In this document: in pieces, positions 24,505 to 32,968 of the stretch | Position numbering within the stretch: position 1 is the stretch's first letter | How the letters are laid out: every line of letters begins with the position of its first letter | From: CAYVQF01 sp964454015 | GTDB taxonomy: Bacteria > Myxococcota_A > Bradymonadia > UBA4248 | DNA: 41,674 bases | Assembly: GCA_964454015.1 (NCBI GenBank) | Contig: CAYVQF010000054.1 | Coordinates: 1 to 41,674 of the forward strand | Reading direction: 5' to 3' | Program-made: the position numbers and the translations under genes | The notes under the pieces: generated by a model | Seen by the model: the letters and a program-made list of their open reading frames with translations, nothing else | The model's database searches: none | What the model was told of the DNA's origin: nothing

Positions 24505-25353
24505 ATGCTGAGAGTGATGTGGCGCGCGGGGTTGCTGGTGGTGTTGCTGGTGGCTTGTGAGGGCCAGAAGGCGCCTGAGCGTGGCGTCGTGGGGGCGGAG
24601 CGCGCGGCGCACGCCTCGGGGCCCGTGGTTACAGAAGAAGGTGGGGCGGCAGAAGGCGTGGCGGATGAGCCGGTTGTGGCGGATGGGGCGGGGGTGTCCG
24701 GTGGGGCGGGCGCTGGGCAGGTTTTTTTGCGGCGCCTTGGCGAGCTGACGCTGACGGAGCCAAGCTGCCTGCCGGCGTGGGAGGAGGATGCGGTGGGGCT
24801 GTTGCGGTTGGCCTTGGCGGCGGAGCCCGAGTTGCGCGACGCCGTGGCCGAGGCCTATTTGGGGTCTCTGGGGCATCGGCTGGAGCTGCGGGTGGCCTTG
24901 GGGCTGTTGGACCCGGCGACGCACCGCGGGCTGCGGGAATTTTTGGTGGCCACGCGCTTTTATCGGGCGGCCGATAGAGAGCTGGATTTCGTCGAGACCT
25001 CGTCGCTGACCTTGGCCGAGGATGGGCGCTTCGTGGCGCGTTTGCGCGAGGTGAGCCACGGTGATGAGGAGATGGGCTACCACTTCGGCGAGCTGGTGGG
25101 GACTTGGGACTTGCAGGACCACGGCCCTGGACAGACGGTGGTGGTGGCCTTGAACGGCCAGCCCATGGTGTTGGAGGGCTTGACGCGCTTGGTGCCAGCG
25201 CCGACGCCGGCGGCGACTTCGCTGGCCGAGCCGCTGCAGCACGTCGTGGGTTATGTGTGGGATCTGAAGGCCTATACGGGGGAGTTGGACTGTTACACTC
25301 AACTCGAGCTTGCGGAGCTGGAGGCGATCACGGCGCTCGATGGCCAGCGATAG
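24505..25353 (+). CDS. Lipoprotein of unknown function
   Basis: A 282-residue lipoprotein. The ATG at 24505 (GAGGTG upstream) gives a compact signal peptide ending in the lipobox LLVAC; the longer frame from 24439 would put an unnatural 22 residues before it. After the cysteine comes a disordered Ala/Gly/Glu/Val-rich linker to about residue 75. Next is a helical, leucine-rich part (VGLLRLALAAEPELRDAVAE), then a beta-like half with DFVETSSLTLAEDGRFVARL and HFGELVGTWDLQD that resembles lipocalin-type strands. Family unknown. The next gene is 600 bp away. Confidence 0.75.
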   Translation: MLRVMWRAGLLVVLLVACEGQKAPERGVVGAERAAHASGPVVTEEGGAAEGVADEPVVADGAGVSGGAGAGQVFLRRLGELTLTEPSCLPAWEEDAVGLLRLALAAEPELRDAVAEAYLGSLGHRLELRVALGLLDPATHRGLREFLVATRFYRAADRELDFVETSSLTLAEDGRFVARLREVSHGDEEMGYHFGELVGTWDLQDHGPGQTVVVALNGQPMVLEGLTRLVPAPTPAATSLAEPLQHVVGYVWDLKAYTGELDCYTQLELAELEAITALDGQR

Positions 25354-25949
25354 CGCCGTGGTCAGCGGCGTGGCCGATGGGCTGCTATCGGGGCCTCACC
25401 TTGTCAGGCCCAGGCTGGCGCACTAAGATCACCGGGCCGCTGGGATCCTGCAGCGCTCTCCATGACCGCCAGGTTGCGTGGGGGGTGTCCTGCGCCTCGG
25501 AACCAGGGGTGCTACCCAAAGGAGCAGGTTCGAGTCCTGCCGCGGACGTCAACACCCGCGTGGCTCAAGGGTGGAGCATTGGGCTATGGGAAGGTTGCGG
25601 CCCAGGCCGCGACTTCGGCAGGATTGGCAGCCATGTTCGCGTGTCTTCTCTCTTGGACAGAACCCCGTGCGGCTCTCCTGGGGTGCCCTGTGGCGCCGTG
25701 GGGGTGGTCGGCTGGAGCTGGCCTGAGGGAGGCGGGGCGCGTCCTGGGCGGCCTCTACCCCCAGCCTCGCAGCGTGCGTCAGGCCGCGCAGGCCGCATGC
25801 CGTCGCCTGCCTTCGGGCAGGATGGCCGCTGCGCCGCTCCGCTGTGGGGGGAACCAAGATCCACCGCGTCGCGCCTCTCGAGGCGTGGCGAAAGCCGTCG
25901 TCGGGCCAGGGCCGCGACCATCATCTCACCGCGTTGACCAGGAGTTAGT
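25354..25949. other. 600-bp gap with a strong UUCG hairpin and a T-arm-like sequence
   Basis: No gene is supportable; frames of up to 163 codons are Arg/Ala/Pro-rich and unrecognisable. A tRNA T-arm-like string (GCAGGTTCGAGTCCTGC) occurs near 25525-25541, but no matching acceptor or D-arm surrounds it. A perfect hairpin lies at 25806-25821. The ribosome-binding site AGGAG of the slipin gene is at the right end. Confidence 0.5.
25806..25821 (+). other. Perfect UUCG-tetraloop hairpin
   Basis: CCTGCC-TTCG-GGCAGG: six GC-rich pairs closed by the very stable UUCG tetraloop. No T-tract follows, so it is not a standard intrinsic terminator. It may be part of an RNA leader of the slipin gene 130 bp downstream. 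Confidence 0.5.
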
Positions 25950-27437
25950 ATGAAGCTGCCGCGTTCCCTCACCCTCATGGATACGGTGGTCAAGGCCAAC
26001 GAGCGGGGGCTGCTCCATTGCGACGGCCGGGTCGTGGGCTGGTTGGCGCCGGGGCGTTTGCGCCGCCTGCGCTTGTGGTCCCAGTGGGAGGTGGAGATCA
26101 TCGCGCCGGAGGAGCGTTTTCGACCGTGGTCGGCGGATCTGCGCGATGTGATCCCGGCGGACGAGGCCTTGGACGTGCAGGTCCCGGCGGCGCACATCGC
26201 CCTGGTGGAGATCGACGCCCAGATCGTCGAGGTCTTGCCCAGCGGTCGCTACTGGGTGTGGACCCGGGGTCAAGCGGTGCAGCACCATCTCTATGACATG
26301 CGTGCGGAGCTGGCGGAGCTCCCAGCGCACCACGCGGCCCACTTGCCTGAGCGCCTCCTGCGCCGCTTCATCGTCCCGGAACAGCAGGTGGGCGTCTTGC
26401 GGGTGGACGGTCGCTTCAGCCGGGTCCTGTGCCCGGGGAAGCACCTGGTGTGGACCTATGAGCGGACGCTGGACTTGGAGGTCTTTCCCTTCGACGAGGG
26501 GGCGGCGCCGCTGACGCCAGAGCTCGTGGCGCTTCTGCCGGAGGCGCTGTACACGCCGTTGGTGGTGGGGGCGGAGCAGGTGGCCGTGCTGTGGATGGAG
26601 GAGCGACCCTTGCGGATGCTCCCGCCGGGGCATTACGCCCTGTGGGCGGCGCAGCGGCGCGTCCGCGCGGCGCTTTATCCGGCCGACCTCGAGGCGTCCG
26701 TGCCGCAGGACTGTTGGTCCCTGTTCTCTGCGAAGGCGCTCTTGACCTGTACCGTGCAGGCCTACGAGCGGGGGGTGCTCTTCGTCGACGGCGTCATTCG
26801 CGACGTCTTGGCGCCAGGGCGCTACGCTTTCCACCTGCGCCAGCACAGCGTCGAGGTGCGCCTGGTCGATCTGCGCGATCAAGAGGTGACCATCGCCGGG
26901 CAGGAGCTGATGACGGCCGACAAGGTCACTTTGCGCCTCAACCTCCTCGTCAAGTTCCGCATCAGCGATCCGCGCCGCAGCGTCGAGGGGGTGGTCAGCC
27001 TGCGCGACGCCATCTACAGCGAGAGCCAATTGGCGGCGCGGGCGCACATCGTGGCGCTGACGCTCGACGCGCTCCTGAGCGAGCGCGTCGCCTGCGCCGC
27101 GGCCATGCAAGCGGAGGTGGCCGCGGCGTGCGCGGGCTGGGGGGTGGAGGTGCAGCGGGTGGAGATCAAAGACATCATCCTCCCGGGCGAGATGAAGACC
27201 TTGTTGAATCAGGTCATCGAGGCGGAGAAACAAGCGGCGGCCCAGATCATTTTGCGGCGCGAGGAGACCGCGGCGACGCGCTCCCTGGCCAACACGGCCA
27301 AGGTGCTGGAGAACAACCCCATGCTCGCCAGGCTCAAAGAGCTGGCGACCTTGAAGGAGATCGCCTCGGAAGTGCAGAGCCTGACGGTGGTCCTGGGCCA
27401 GGATGAGGTTCTGGAGCGCTTGCGCCTGCGCACCTGA
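25950..27437 (+). CDS. Slipin/SPFH (band 7) protein with five repeated N-terminal-type modules
   Basis: A 495-residue protein; start supported by AGGAG five bases upstream. The C-terminal 230 residues are a stomatin/slipin SPFH domain: VEVRLVDLRDQEVTIAGQEL, MTADKVTLRLNLLVKFRISD, a central helical part, IKDIILPGEMKTLLNQVIEA, then a coiled coil EAEKQAAAQIILRREETAA. The N-terminal 300 residues repeat the segment that normally occurs once or twice before SPFH. Copies begin at about 12, 77, 140, 204 and 268, spaced 63-65 residues, each like xxxEQVxVLxVDGxxxxVLxPGxYxxW. No obvious transmembrane anchor is seen. Slipins assemble as membrane-associated oligomers; the role here is unknown. Convergent with the next gene. 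Confidence 0.85.
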   Translation: MKLPRSLTLMDTVVKANERGLLHCDGRVVGWLAPGRLRRLRLWSQWEVEIIAPEERFRPWSADLRDVIPADEALDVQVPAAHIALVEIDAQIVEVLPSGRYWVWTRGQAVQHHLYDMRAELAELPAHHAAHLPERLLRRFIVPEQQVGVLRVDGRFSRVLCPGKHLVWTYERTLDLEVFPFDEGAAPLTPELVALLPEALYTPLVVGAEQVAVLWMEERPLRMLPPGHYALWAAQRRVRAALYPADLEASVPQDCWSLFSAKALLTCTVQAYERGVLFVDGVIRDVLAPGRYAFHLRQHSVEVRLVDLRDQEVTIAGQELMTADKVTLRLNLLVKFRISDPRRSVEGVVSLRDAIYSESQLAARAHIVALTLDALLSERVACAAAMQAEVAAACAGWGVEVQRVEIKDIILPGEMKTLLNQVIEAEKQAAAQIILRREETAATRSLANTAKVLENNPMLARLKELATLKEIASEVQSLTVVLGQDEVLERLRLRT

Positions 27438-27444
27438 GGGTGCA

Positions 27445-27474
27445 CCGGGCTGCGTGCGTTAACCGGCGGCCCGG
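27445..27474. terminator. Candidate bidirectional terminator between convergent genes
   Basis: CCGGGC at 27445-27450 pairs with GCCCGG at 27469-27474 across an 18-base loop, in the 52-bp gap between the slipin stop and the stop of the convergent lipoprotein gene. There is no T-tract on either side, so this is only a candidate. Confidence 0.3.
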
Positions 27475-27489
27475 GCTTCGACCTCAAAA

Positions 27490-29799
27490 CTAATCGAGCG
27501 GACCGATGCGCGGCGGCGCCTGGTTAGAGATATCGAGGAGCCCGTCCTTTGGGCACTGCGCCCAATAGGCACGGCTCAGACCCCAGGCGTCCTGCCACGG
27601 CAGATCCCAATGACACGTCCGTTCCTCGCCGGTCCAGCCGGGGCCGGCCGGCTGCAGCGCGTCCGCGTGCGAATCGTCGCCCAGCAGGAATGCCAGGTAA
27701 GACAAGGGCTGGAATTCGAGAGTCCAATCATTCCCTTGCGTCCCCCACTGTGTTCCAGCGTCCACGCCTTGGAGAGGCTGGCAAAAGTTCGTGTTCCATT
27801 CGCAGTTGCGCACTTCGTCGCAACCCGTCGTCCAGCAATCGAGAAGGTCCAGGAAGAAGAGGTTGTTCCTCAGGGTCATATTGTTTTGCGAAAGTGCGAA
27901 CAAAGCCGACAACTTGGTCTTGAGACTGCGCGAGCCGCGGGCACCCAAAAAGTTGTTGGCCACCAAGACAGATGTCGCGTTTTCAATCACCAAGCCTCTC
28001 ACCTCATCCGAATCTGCGTCCCCTGCCGCCCACAAGACGTTGTGGGCGATTTTCGGGGCGCCACCGTTGGCCTCCACGGCCGCGGCGTCGAGGCCGACGC
28101 CGCTGAAAACAAAGGCGTTGTGTAGCAGAACCTCACCGGCACCGGTGCTGACGATGCCCCGAGCGTGCTCCGAGGTCGGGAATTGGGCTGGCCCCATGGT
28201 GGCTTCAGGTGTCGAGCCGACAAAAACGCCGCCGTCGACGCACCAGTCAAGGGTGCGCGTGCTGTTCGGCGCTTTGCTGATGGAGAGCGCCGTCACCGAT
28301 GAGCCATCGCCAAAGCCCTGGCCTCCTGCGACATAAGAACCCCGCACAGCGATGGGAAAGCGCTCCGGGCAACAATGGCTTTGGGCTTCCTTGCAGCTTG
28401 CGTCGAGGTTAGCGTTTCGCAGCGCGTCGCCACTCTCGATGAGCACCCCCTGGCAGCTCTGCCCCAAACAGGTCAGGCCTCTCTCCGGAGCTGACGTGGC
28501 GTTGATGCCCACCGCCGCGAGGTCCACGCCCCTAGGATTCAGCGCCCAGACCCCTCTGCCTTGGCTGAAACTATCTCCGACGACCGCGATTTTCGAAAAG
28601 TATACCGTCAGATCGCACTGGTTGCACACCACGGCCTCTCCGATCGCACCATGGCCACTCAAGTTCAACGCAATGCTCGAACGCACCACCAGAGCCCAGA
28701 GGTCCTTGAACACGATGCCGTTTCCCTGAGATTGGGACGATGACACCGCCCACTGCACCCCATCCAAGACCACCCACTGTTCAAAATTGCCTGCAAAGGT
28801 GTAGCCTCCGTCGCGCTCGATGACGAGGTCCTGCATGGTCCAGTGCCAGCGGTGCAGCGGTTGTGGCTGGTCGAGCGTCAATGGGCTTCGCTGTTGCTCA
28901 GCGCCGGCCCCATTGGCAGCGGCGGTCTTGTACAGAAAGTCGCGATCCCAGCCACCGTCGACGATGAGTGCCTTAGGGGGGGGCGCCTCTCCCCAAAGCT
29001 CTTGCAGCGACAGGGGGTAGGGCGCCCCGGCGCTTATCCGCACCATGATGCTTTCGTCGTCAATGTTCGAAGCGCCAGCAAGGATCTCCCAGGTGTCCCT
29101 TTGCGCGTTATAGCCCACATCGACGATCTTCGGTTCGAGATCTGCAGTTTCATCCCCCAAGACCGGCACGGAGAGCCATCGCTCTGCCTGGTGCTCACCC
29201 ATGCTGATCTTGATTTTGAAGCTCAGCACATTGCTCACCCGCACGGGGAGCCCTTCATCATCCAGCATCTGGAGGGTCTTTCCCTCTCCGTTCCAATGAA
29301 GCGCGATCTCCCTGCCAGCATCATTCACGCCCTTGTTCTCAAGCCAAAGCTCTAGTAGCCCAGACTTCACGTGGGCCCCGTTCCACTTGAGTGCTTTTAG
29401 TTCGATATCGGCCCACTCGGCACATGCGTCGTAGCGCACAACGAAGTCCCCTTGATCGCCCAAAGCCAGGGGCTCGGAGATTTCGAGCGCCTGCGGCTCC
29501 AGAGGAAAACCGAGGCAATGAGGCGGGATCAGATCCTCCAGATCCGTCTCCTCAAAGACTTCTTGGGCATCCACCTCCGCCTGGTCGCTCTCCTCGACTT
29601 CCAGGATATCCACGTCCACTTGGTCCGTCTCTTCGATGACTTCCTGGATATCCACATCAGGGGTGGTGTCGTCGGCGACGGCGTCGTGCAGTCGATAGCC
29701 GTCGAGGTTTTCGAAGGGGTGACAGCCTCCAGTGACCGCCAAGGCCAAGCAAGCCGCCACCAGAGAGCGCACCATCCAAGGGATCTGTATCTCGCGCAT
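27490..29799 (-). CDS. Large lipoprotein with acidic linker and parallel beta-helix-like C-terminal half
   Basis: A 769-residue lipoprotein: type II signal ending in lipobox VTGGC (Cys near 26), then a strongly acidic linker (about 40-92) of repeated Glu/Asp/Val units such as DVDIQEVIEETDQVDVD. Residues about 95-280 look like one or two beta-sandwich domains. From about 320 onward, repeating short strands with Asn/Gly turns (VVLDGVQWAV, VKGS-like loops, VLVANNFLGARG, MTLRNNLFFLDLL) suggest a right-handed beta-helix like those of PbH1-repeat proteins. Many cysteines (CNQCD, CLGQSCQG, CKEAQSHCCPE) imply disulfides. Likely surface-exposed; the substrate is unknown. AGGA precedes the ATG at suitable spacing. 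Confidence 0.8.
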   Translation of the reverse strand: MREIQIPWMVRSLVAACLALAVTGGCHPFENLDGYRLHDAVADDTTPDVDIQEVIEETDQVDVDILEVEESDQAEVDAQEVFEETDLEDLIPPHCLGFPLEPQALEISEPLALGDQGDFVVRYDACAEWADIELKALKWNGAHVKSGLLELWLENKGVNDAGREIALHWNGEGKTLQMLDDEGLPVRVSNVLSFKIKISMGEHQAERWLSVPVLGDETADLEPKIVDVGYNAQRDTWEILAGASNIDDESIMVRISAGAPYPLSLQELWGEAPPPKALIVDGGWDRDFLYKTAAANGAGAEQQRSPLTLDQPQPLHRWHWTMQDLVIERDGGYTFAGNFEQWVVLDGVQWAVSSSQSQGNGIVFKDLWALVVRSSIALNLSGHGAIGEAVVCNQCDLTVYFSKIAVVGDSFSQGRGVWALNPRGVDLAAVGINATSAPERGLTCLGQSCQGVLIESGDALRNANLDASCKEAQSHCCPERFPIAVRGSYVAGGQGFGDGSSVTALSISKAPNSTRTLDWCVDGGVFVGSTPEATMGPAQFPTSEHARGIVSTGAGEVLLHNAFVFSGVGLDAAAVEANGGAPKIAHNVLWAAGDADSDEVRGLVIENATSVLVANNFLGARGSRSLKTKLSALFALSQNNMTLRNNLFFLDLLDCWTTGCDEVRNCEWNTNFCQPLQGVDAGTQWGTQGNDWTLEFQPLSYLAFLLGDDSHADALQPAGPGWTGEERTCHWDLPWQDAWGLSRAYWAQCPKDGLLDISNQAPPRIGPLD

Positions 29800-30089
29800 G
29801 GCTCAATCCTCGCGCACCATCTCGGTGCAGCAACGCAAAGCACCTTTTGACACGGTCTAGCTTAGCCAAAGCGGTGCGCCTAATCCAGCGCATGGGCCGA
29901 TTTTGGATGGCAGCGCGGGTTGCGTGCGCGTGCGCTTCGCCTATCGCTGGAGCAGGTCGCCCCGCAAGATGGGCTCGTGTATAGGAGTGAGAGGTGCTCT
30001 GGGCAGGGGCGTGGCGACTTCTGGGGACAGGCCTCTTCCTGTCGCCATCGCCTGTTCCGGGCGTGGCTGGTGCGGGAAGGAGGTGGAGC
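29800..30089. other. Intergenic region between divergent lipoprotein genes
   Basis: About 290 bp that should hold two divergent promoters. GGAGG just before 30090 is the ribosome-binding site of the plus-strand gene. No other element is recognised. Confidence 0.45.
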
Positions 30090-31145
30090 ATGGGGAGGGG
30101 ACGCGCTGGGTGGCGGTGGCTAGGTTGGGCGGCGATGTGCATGGGCCTCTGGGCCTGCGGCTGCCCGAAGCCCACCTGCGACGTGGGGGCCGAGGAGGTG
30201 GGGACGCCGACGGACCTCGTCGTCGATGACGGGGGTGATGTGACGACCGAGCATGACCTCGAGGTGGGCCCAGAGGCCGATGTCGCGGAAGATGTGGAAG
30301 ATGTGGAGGATGTGGAGGTGAGTCCAGAGCGGGCGGTGGTCTTGGTGACCCTCAACACCCACGCTTTTCAGGAGGGGGCCGACTCGCTGCTCAAGCTGGC
30401 GCAGATTGGGGTCGAGTTGGCCCGTTTGGAGGCGGACATCGTGGCCCTGAACGAGGTGATGTCGGGTCGTTTCTGGGCCTACGGCATGGGCGGCGTCGAG
30501 CACGACGCCGGCGCGATCATCAAAGAGGTCGCCGAGCAGGCCAGTGGCGACGCTTGGGAGCTGGTGTCTTTTCCCTGGGCGCAGTGGGCCGACGGAGAGG
30601 TGATGGCGAACGTGCTCTTGGTGCGGCGCGGGCACTTCGAGGCGACAGACGTGCGCCCGTTGCCGACCACCGATTTCTGGCCTGCGCCCCAGAGTCAGCG
30701 CGTCGTGGGCTACGCGCGGGTGCGTCTGCCTGGCTTGGCGCCAGTCCACGCCTTTGTCACCCACGCTTGGGGCTGGGACTCGGTGGACACGGCGCCCCAG
30801 ATCGCGGAAGTGAAGGCGTTCATGGCCGAGAAGGCGCAAGGAGACGCGGTACTCGAGGTGGTCATGGGCGACTTCAATGTGCCGTCCACGGCGCCCCATT
30901 ACCAAACGTGGTTGGCGCCGCCTTACGCCTTGGAGGACGCTTGGACCGTCGCCAACCCGGCGACGCCGCATGTGAGCACTCAGCACGACGGGCAGCACCG
31001 CATCGACTACATCATGCTGCGGCCTGGTGGCTGCGTCGTCGATGGGGCGCACTTTGCTTTCGATGGGCAAATGCTCGACGGGCAGGTGTCGCCGGTGGTC
31101 AGCGATCACAAAGGGGTGGTGGTGCACTTGCGCTGTCCGCGATAG
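30090..31145 (+). CDS. Endonuclease/exonuclease/phosphatase-family lipoprotein
   Basis: A 351-residue lipoprotein. The ATG at 30090 follows GGAGG and gives a signal peptide ending in lipobox GLWAC; the frame upstream is not needed. A Val/Asp/Glu linker occupies about residues 35-85. The rest is an EEP (DNase I-like) domain with the family motifs in order: VTLNTHAF, DIVALNEV (metal-binding Glu), HAFVTHAWGWD, MGDFNVPS (catalytic Asp/Asn), HRIDYIMLRP and SDHKGVVVHL (catalytic His). All key residues appear present, so it should be an active, metal-dependent phosphodiesterase acting on nucleic acid, phospholipid or sphingomyelin-like substrates outside the cytoplasm. A 9-bp tandem repeat encodes part of the linker. 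Confidence 0.85.
   Translation: MGRGRAGWRWLGWAAMCMGLWACGCPKPTCDVGAEEVGTPTDLVVDDGGDVTTEHDLEVGPEADVAEDVEDVEDVEVSPERAVVLVTLNTHAFQEGADSLLKLAQIGVELARLEADIVALNEVMSGRFWAYGMGGVEHDAGAIIKEVAEQASGDAWELVSFPWAQWADGEVMANVLLVRRGHFEATDVRPLPTTDFWPAPQSQRVVGYARVRLPGLAPVHAFVTHAWGWDSVDTAPQIAEVKAFMAEKAQGDAVLEVVMGDFNVPSTAPHYQTWLAPPYALEDAWTVANPATPHVSTQHDGQHRIDYIMLRPGGCVVDGAHFAFDGQMLDGQVSPVVSDHKGVVVHLRCPR
30288..30320 (+). repeat. 9-bp tandem repeat in the acidic linker
   Basis: The unit GAAGATGTG / GAGGATGTG is repeated about three times, encoding EDV repeats after the lipobox. In-frame slippage here would change linker length without breaking the gene. Confidence 0.65.
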
Positions 31146-31454
31146 TGGCGTGGCGATCTGAGGTGTCGCAGCGAGGCCCTTGGGAAGCGAGGCGAAGGGG
31201 GCCAAAGGCGCCTGTGGACGGGGTGAAGAAGGCGCCTCGCCATGCGCCTCTGGTGCCGAGTGAAGGCCAACGCAAAGAAGAGACAGGCGCCGACCACTTG
31301 GTGTGTTGCTTTTGGGGCCGCGTGGGACTAGCGCGCCAGGCGAAACACCTTATAGTGTGGGCGGTGTCGCCAATGCTGCAGAGACGAAGCAGCGGATCGC
31401 CAGCTCCAATGCTCGCGCAAAAGCTAAATGGAGATCGCGCCGAGAGGATGTGAC
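31146..31454. other. Intergenic region, about 310 bp, upstream of the FadL-like gene
   Basis: No gene seen. A TATAGT hexamer near 31351 could be a -10 box for the FadL-like gene, but no convincing -35 is paired with it. Confidence 0.4.
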
Positions 31455-32945
31455 ATGGGTGTATTGCGGGTGAGGGCAGGGAGTCGATGGTGGTCTGGTC
31501 TGGCGATCTGCTGTGCCCTGGTCTTGGGGGGGCCGAGCGCGGCGCAGGCCAACCCGCTGCTCGAACAGCTCGGTTCGCCCACGGGCCTGGATGGCCTCGG
31601 GGCGCGGCTCTTCGGCGGTGACGCCGCTGCGGCCTACTTCAATCCGGCCCACTTGGTGGCCGTCGGGCGGCAAGTGTCCGTGGGGCTGGTGGTGGTGCAC
31701 CAGGCCCTGGAGGTCGAGCTTGGGGCGCGACCTGAGAGTGTCGCCATTGACGACAGCATCTATCGGGCGCGGGAGATTGAGGCCGACGGGACGTCCAGCC
31801 GGATGGTCCTCCGCCCGTTGCCGACGGCGCGCATCACCCAGGCCCGTGGTAGCCATGACAATGGCGGGAGCATCACTGCTTTGGAGCTCGGTGGCGCCAT
31901 CCCACTGGTAGCCGAGCGCCTGGCCGTTGGCTTTCATCTGGTGATGCCCCTGGATGCCTTCCAGTCGCTGGGGACCTACTTCGTCGACGAGCGGGAGCAG
32001 TATTTCTCCAATTCCCTGCACTTCGAGCGTCAGGTGGATCTGGGGCGCGCTTTTCAAGTGGCCTTTGGGGTGGGTTGGGCGCCCTTCGACTTTCTCCGCC
32101 TCGGAGCTGGTTTCTCCATGGCGACGGGGTCGGAGGTGATGAGCGACATCTACATCCCCGATGCGGCGGACCAGGAGACGGCGGCGGTCAACAGTCACCT
32201 GACCCTGACGACCCGCTTCGTGCCGCATCTGGGGGTGGAGTTGCTGCCCCTGGAGGGCTTGCGGGTGAGCGGGACGGTGCATCTGGCGGTGGAGAACGAG
32301 ATCCGCGGCGAGGGGCGGATCCAGTTCTGGAACTACGATTACCCCGATGGCCAGGACGCGCTCTATCAGCCCTTTGCCTTTACCTATGGCTACTTGCCCT
32401 TGCGGCTGTCCATGGCCGCGGTCTATGAGCGGGCGCAAGAGGGGTGGTCCTGGGGCGTGGGCTTGGGCGGGACTTGGGCCCAGTGGTCGGCCTATCGCAA
32501 CCGCCAGCAGGAGGCACCCCTCAGATCCTGGTCGGATGTGGTGGAGAGCACCTTGGGCGGCCGAGTGACGGCGGGCGGGCACCACTGGAGCTTGGCCGTG
32601 CGCTGGGCTCCGAGCCCGGTGCCGGATCAGGTGGGGCGCAGCAACTACGTGGACAACACCAAGGTTGGGGCTTCTCTGGGGTGGATGTGGCAGATCCCAC
32701 TGGAGGCGGTGGACGTATCCTTGGGGCTGCAGGCGCAGTGGCAGCAGCTCTTGACCCGCAACGTGGCCAAAGATCTGAACGCTGGAGACCCGGTGGTGGA
32801 CGAGTATCCCGACGCAGTGGACGTCAGGACGGGAGCACCGATCCCGGCGTCGGCGGGCTTTCAGACGAATAACCCTGGCTATCCCGGTTTTCGCTCGAGC
32901 GGCTGGATCGCGAGCGGAGGTCTACAGTTGAAGGTCGCCTATTGA
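31455..32945 (+). CDS. FadL/OmpP1-type outer-membrane transport protein
   Basis: A 496-residue outer-membrane protein with a Sec signal peptide cleaved after AAQA. The N-terminal NPLLEQLGSPTGLDGLGARL...GGDAAAAYFNPA corresponds to the plug region of FadL-type porins: a gene-product start with Asn-Pro and then an AxYFNPA motif. It then continues as about 14 amphipathic strands and ends with a strand-like GGLQLKVAY. FadL proteins import hydrophobic compounds such as fatty acids or aromatic hydrocarbons through a lateral opening. The ATG at 31455 is favoured by GAGAGG upstream. It lies 23 bp before a lipoprotein gene that is probably co-transcribed. Confidence 0.8.
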   Translation: MGVLRVRAGSRWWSGLAICCALVLGGPSAAQANPLLEQLGSPTGLDGLGARLFGGDAAAAYFNPAHLVAVGRQVSVGLVVVHQALEVELGARPESVAIDDSIYRAREIEADGTSSRMVLRPLPTARITQARGSHDNGGSITALELGGAIPLVAERLAVGFHLVMPLDAFQSLGTYFVDEREQYFSNSLHFERQVDLGRAFQVAFGVGWAPFDFLRLGAGFSMATGSEVMSDIYIPDAADQETAAVNSHLTLTTRFVPHLGVELLPLEGLRVSGTVHLAVENEIRGEGRIQFWNYDYPDGQDALYQPFAFTYGYLPLRLSMAAVYERAQEGWSWGVGLGGTWAQWSAYRNRQQEAPLRSWSDVVESTLGGRVTAGGHHWSLAVRWAPSPVPDQVGRSNYVDNTKVGASLGWMWQIPLEAVDVSLGLQAQWQQLLTRNVAKDLNAGDPVVDEYPDAVDVRTGAPIPASAGFQTNNPGYPGFRSSGWIASGGLQLKVAY

Positions 32946-32968
32946 TCCCGTGCAATGGAGGCGGAGTA

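Noticed and set aside
25480..25560. Possible tRNA gene (GCAGG-TTCGAGT-CCTGC arm)
   Set aside because: The T-arm is good, but no acceptor-stem partner for the bases after it and no D-arm or seven-base anticodon loop exists upstream.
25462..25953. 163-codon open frame upstream of the slipin gene
   Set aside because: It overlaps the slipin start, has Arg/Ala/Pro-rich composition and contains no recognisable segment.
30120..31205. 361-codon open frame on the minus strand
   Set aside because: It is antisense to the EEP-family gene, which has all its catalytic motifs on the plus strand.
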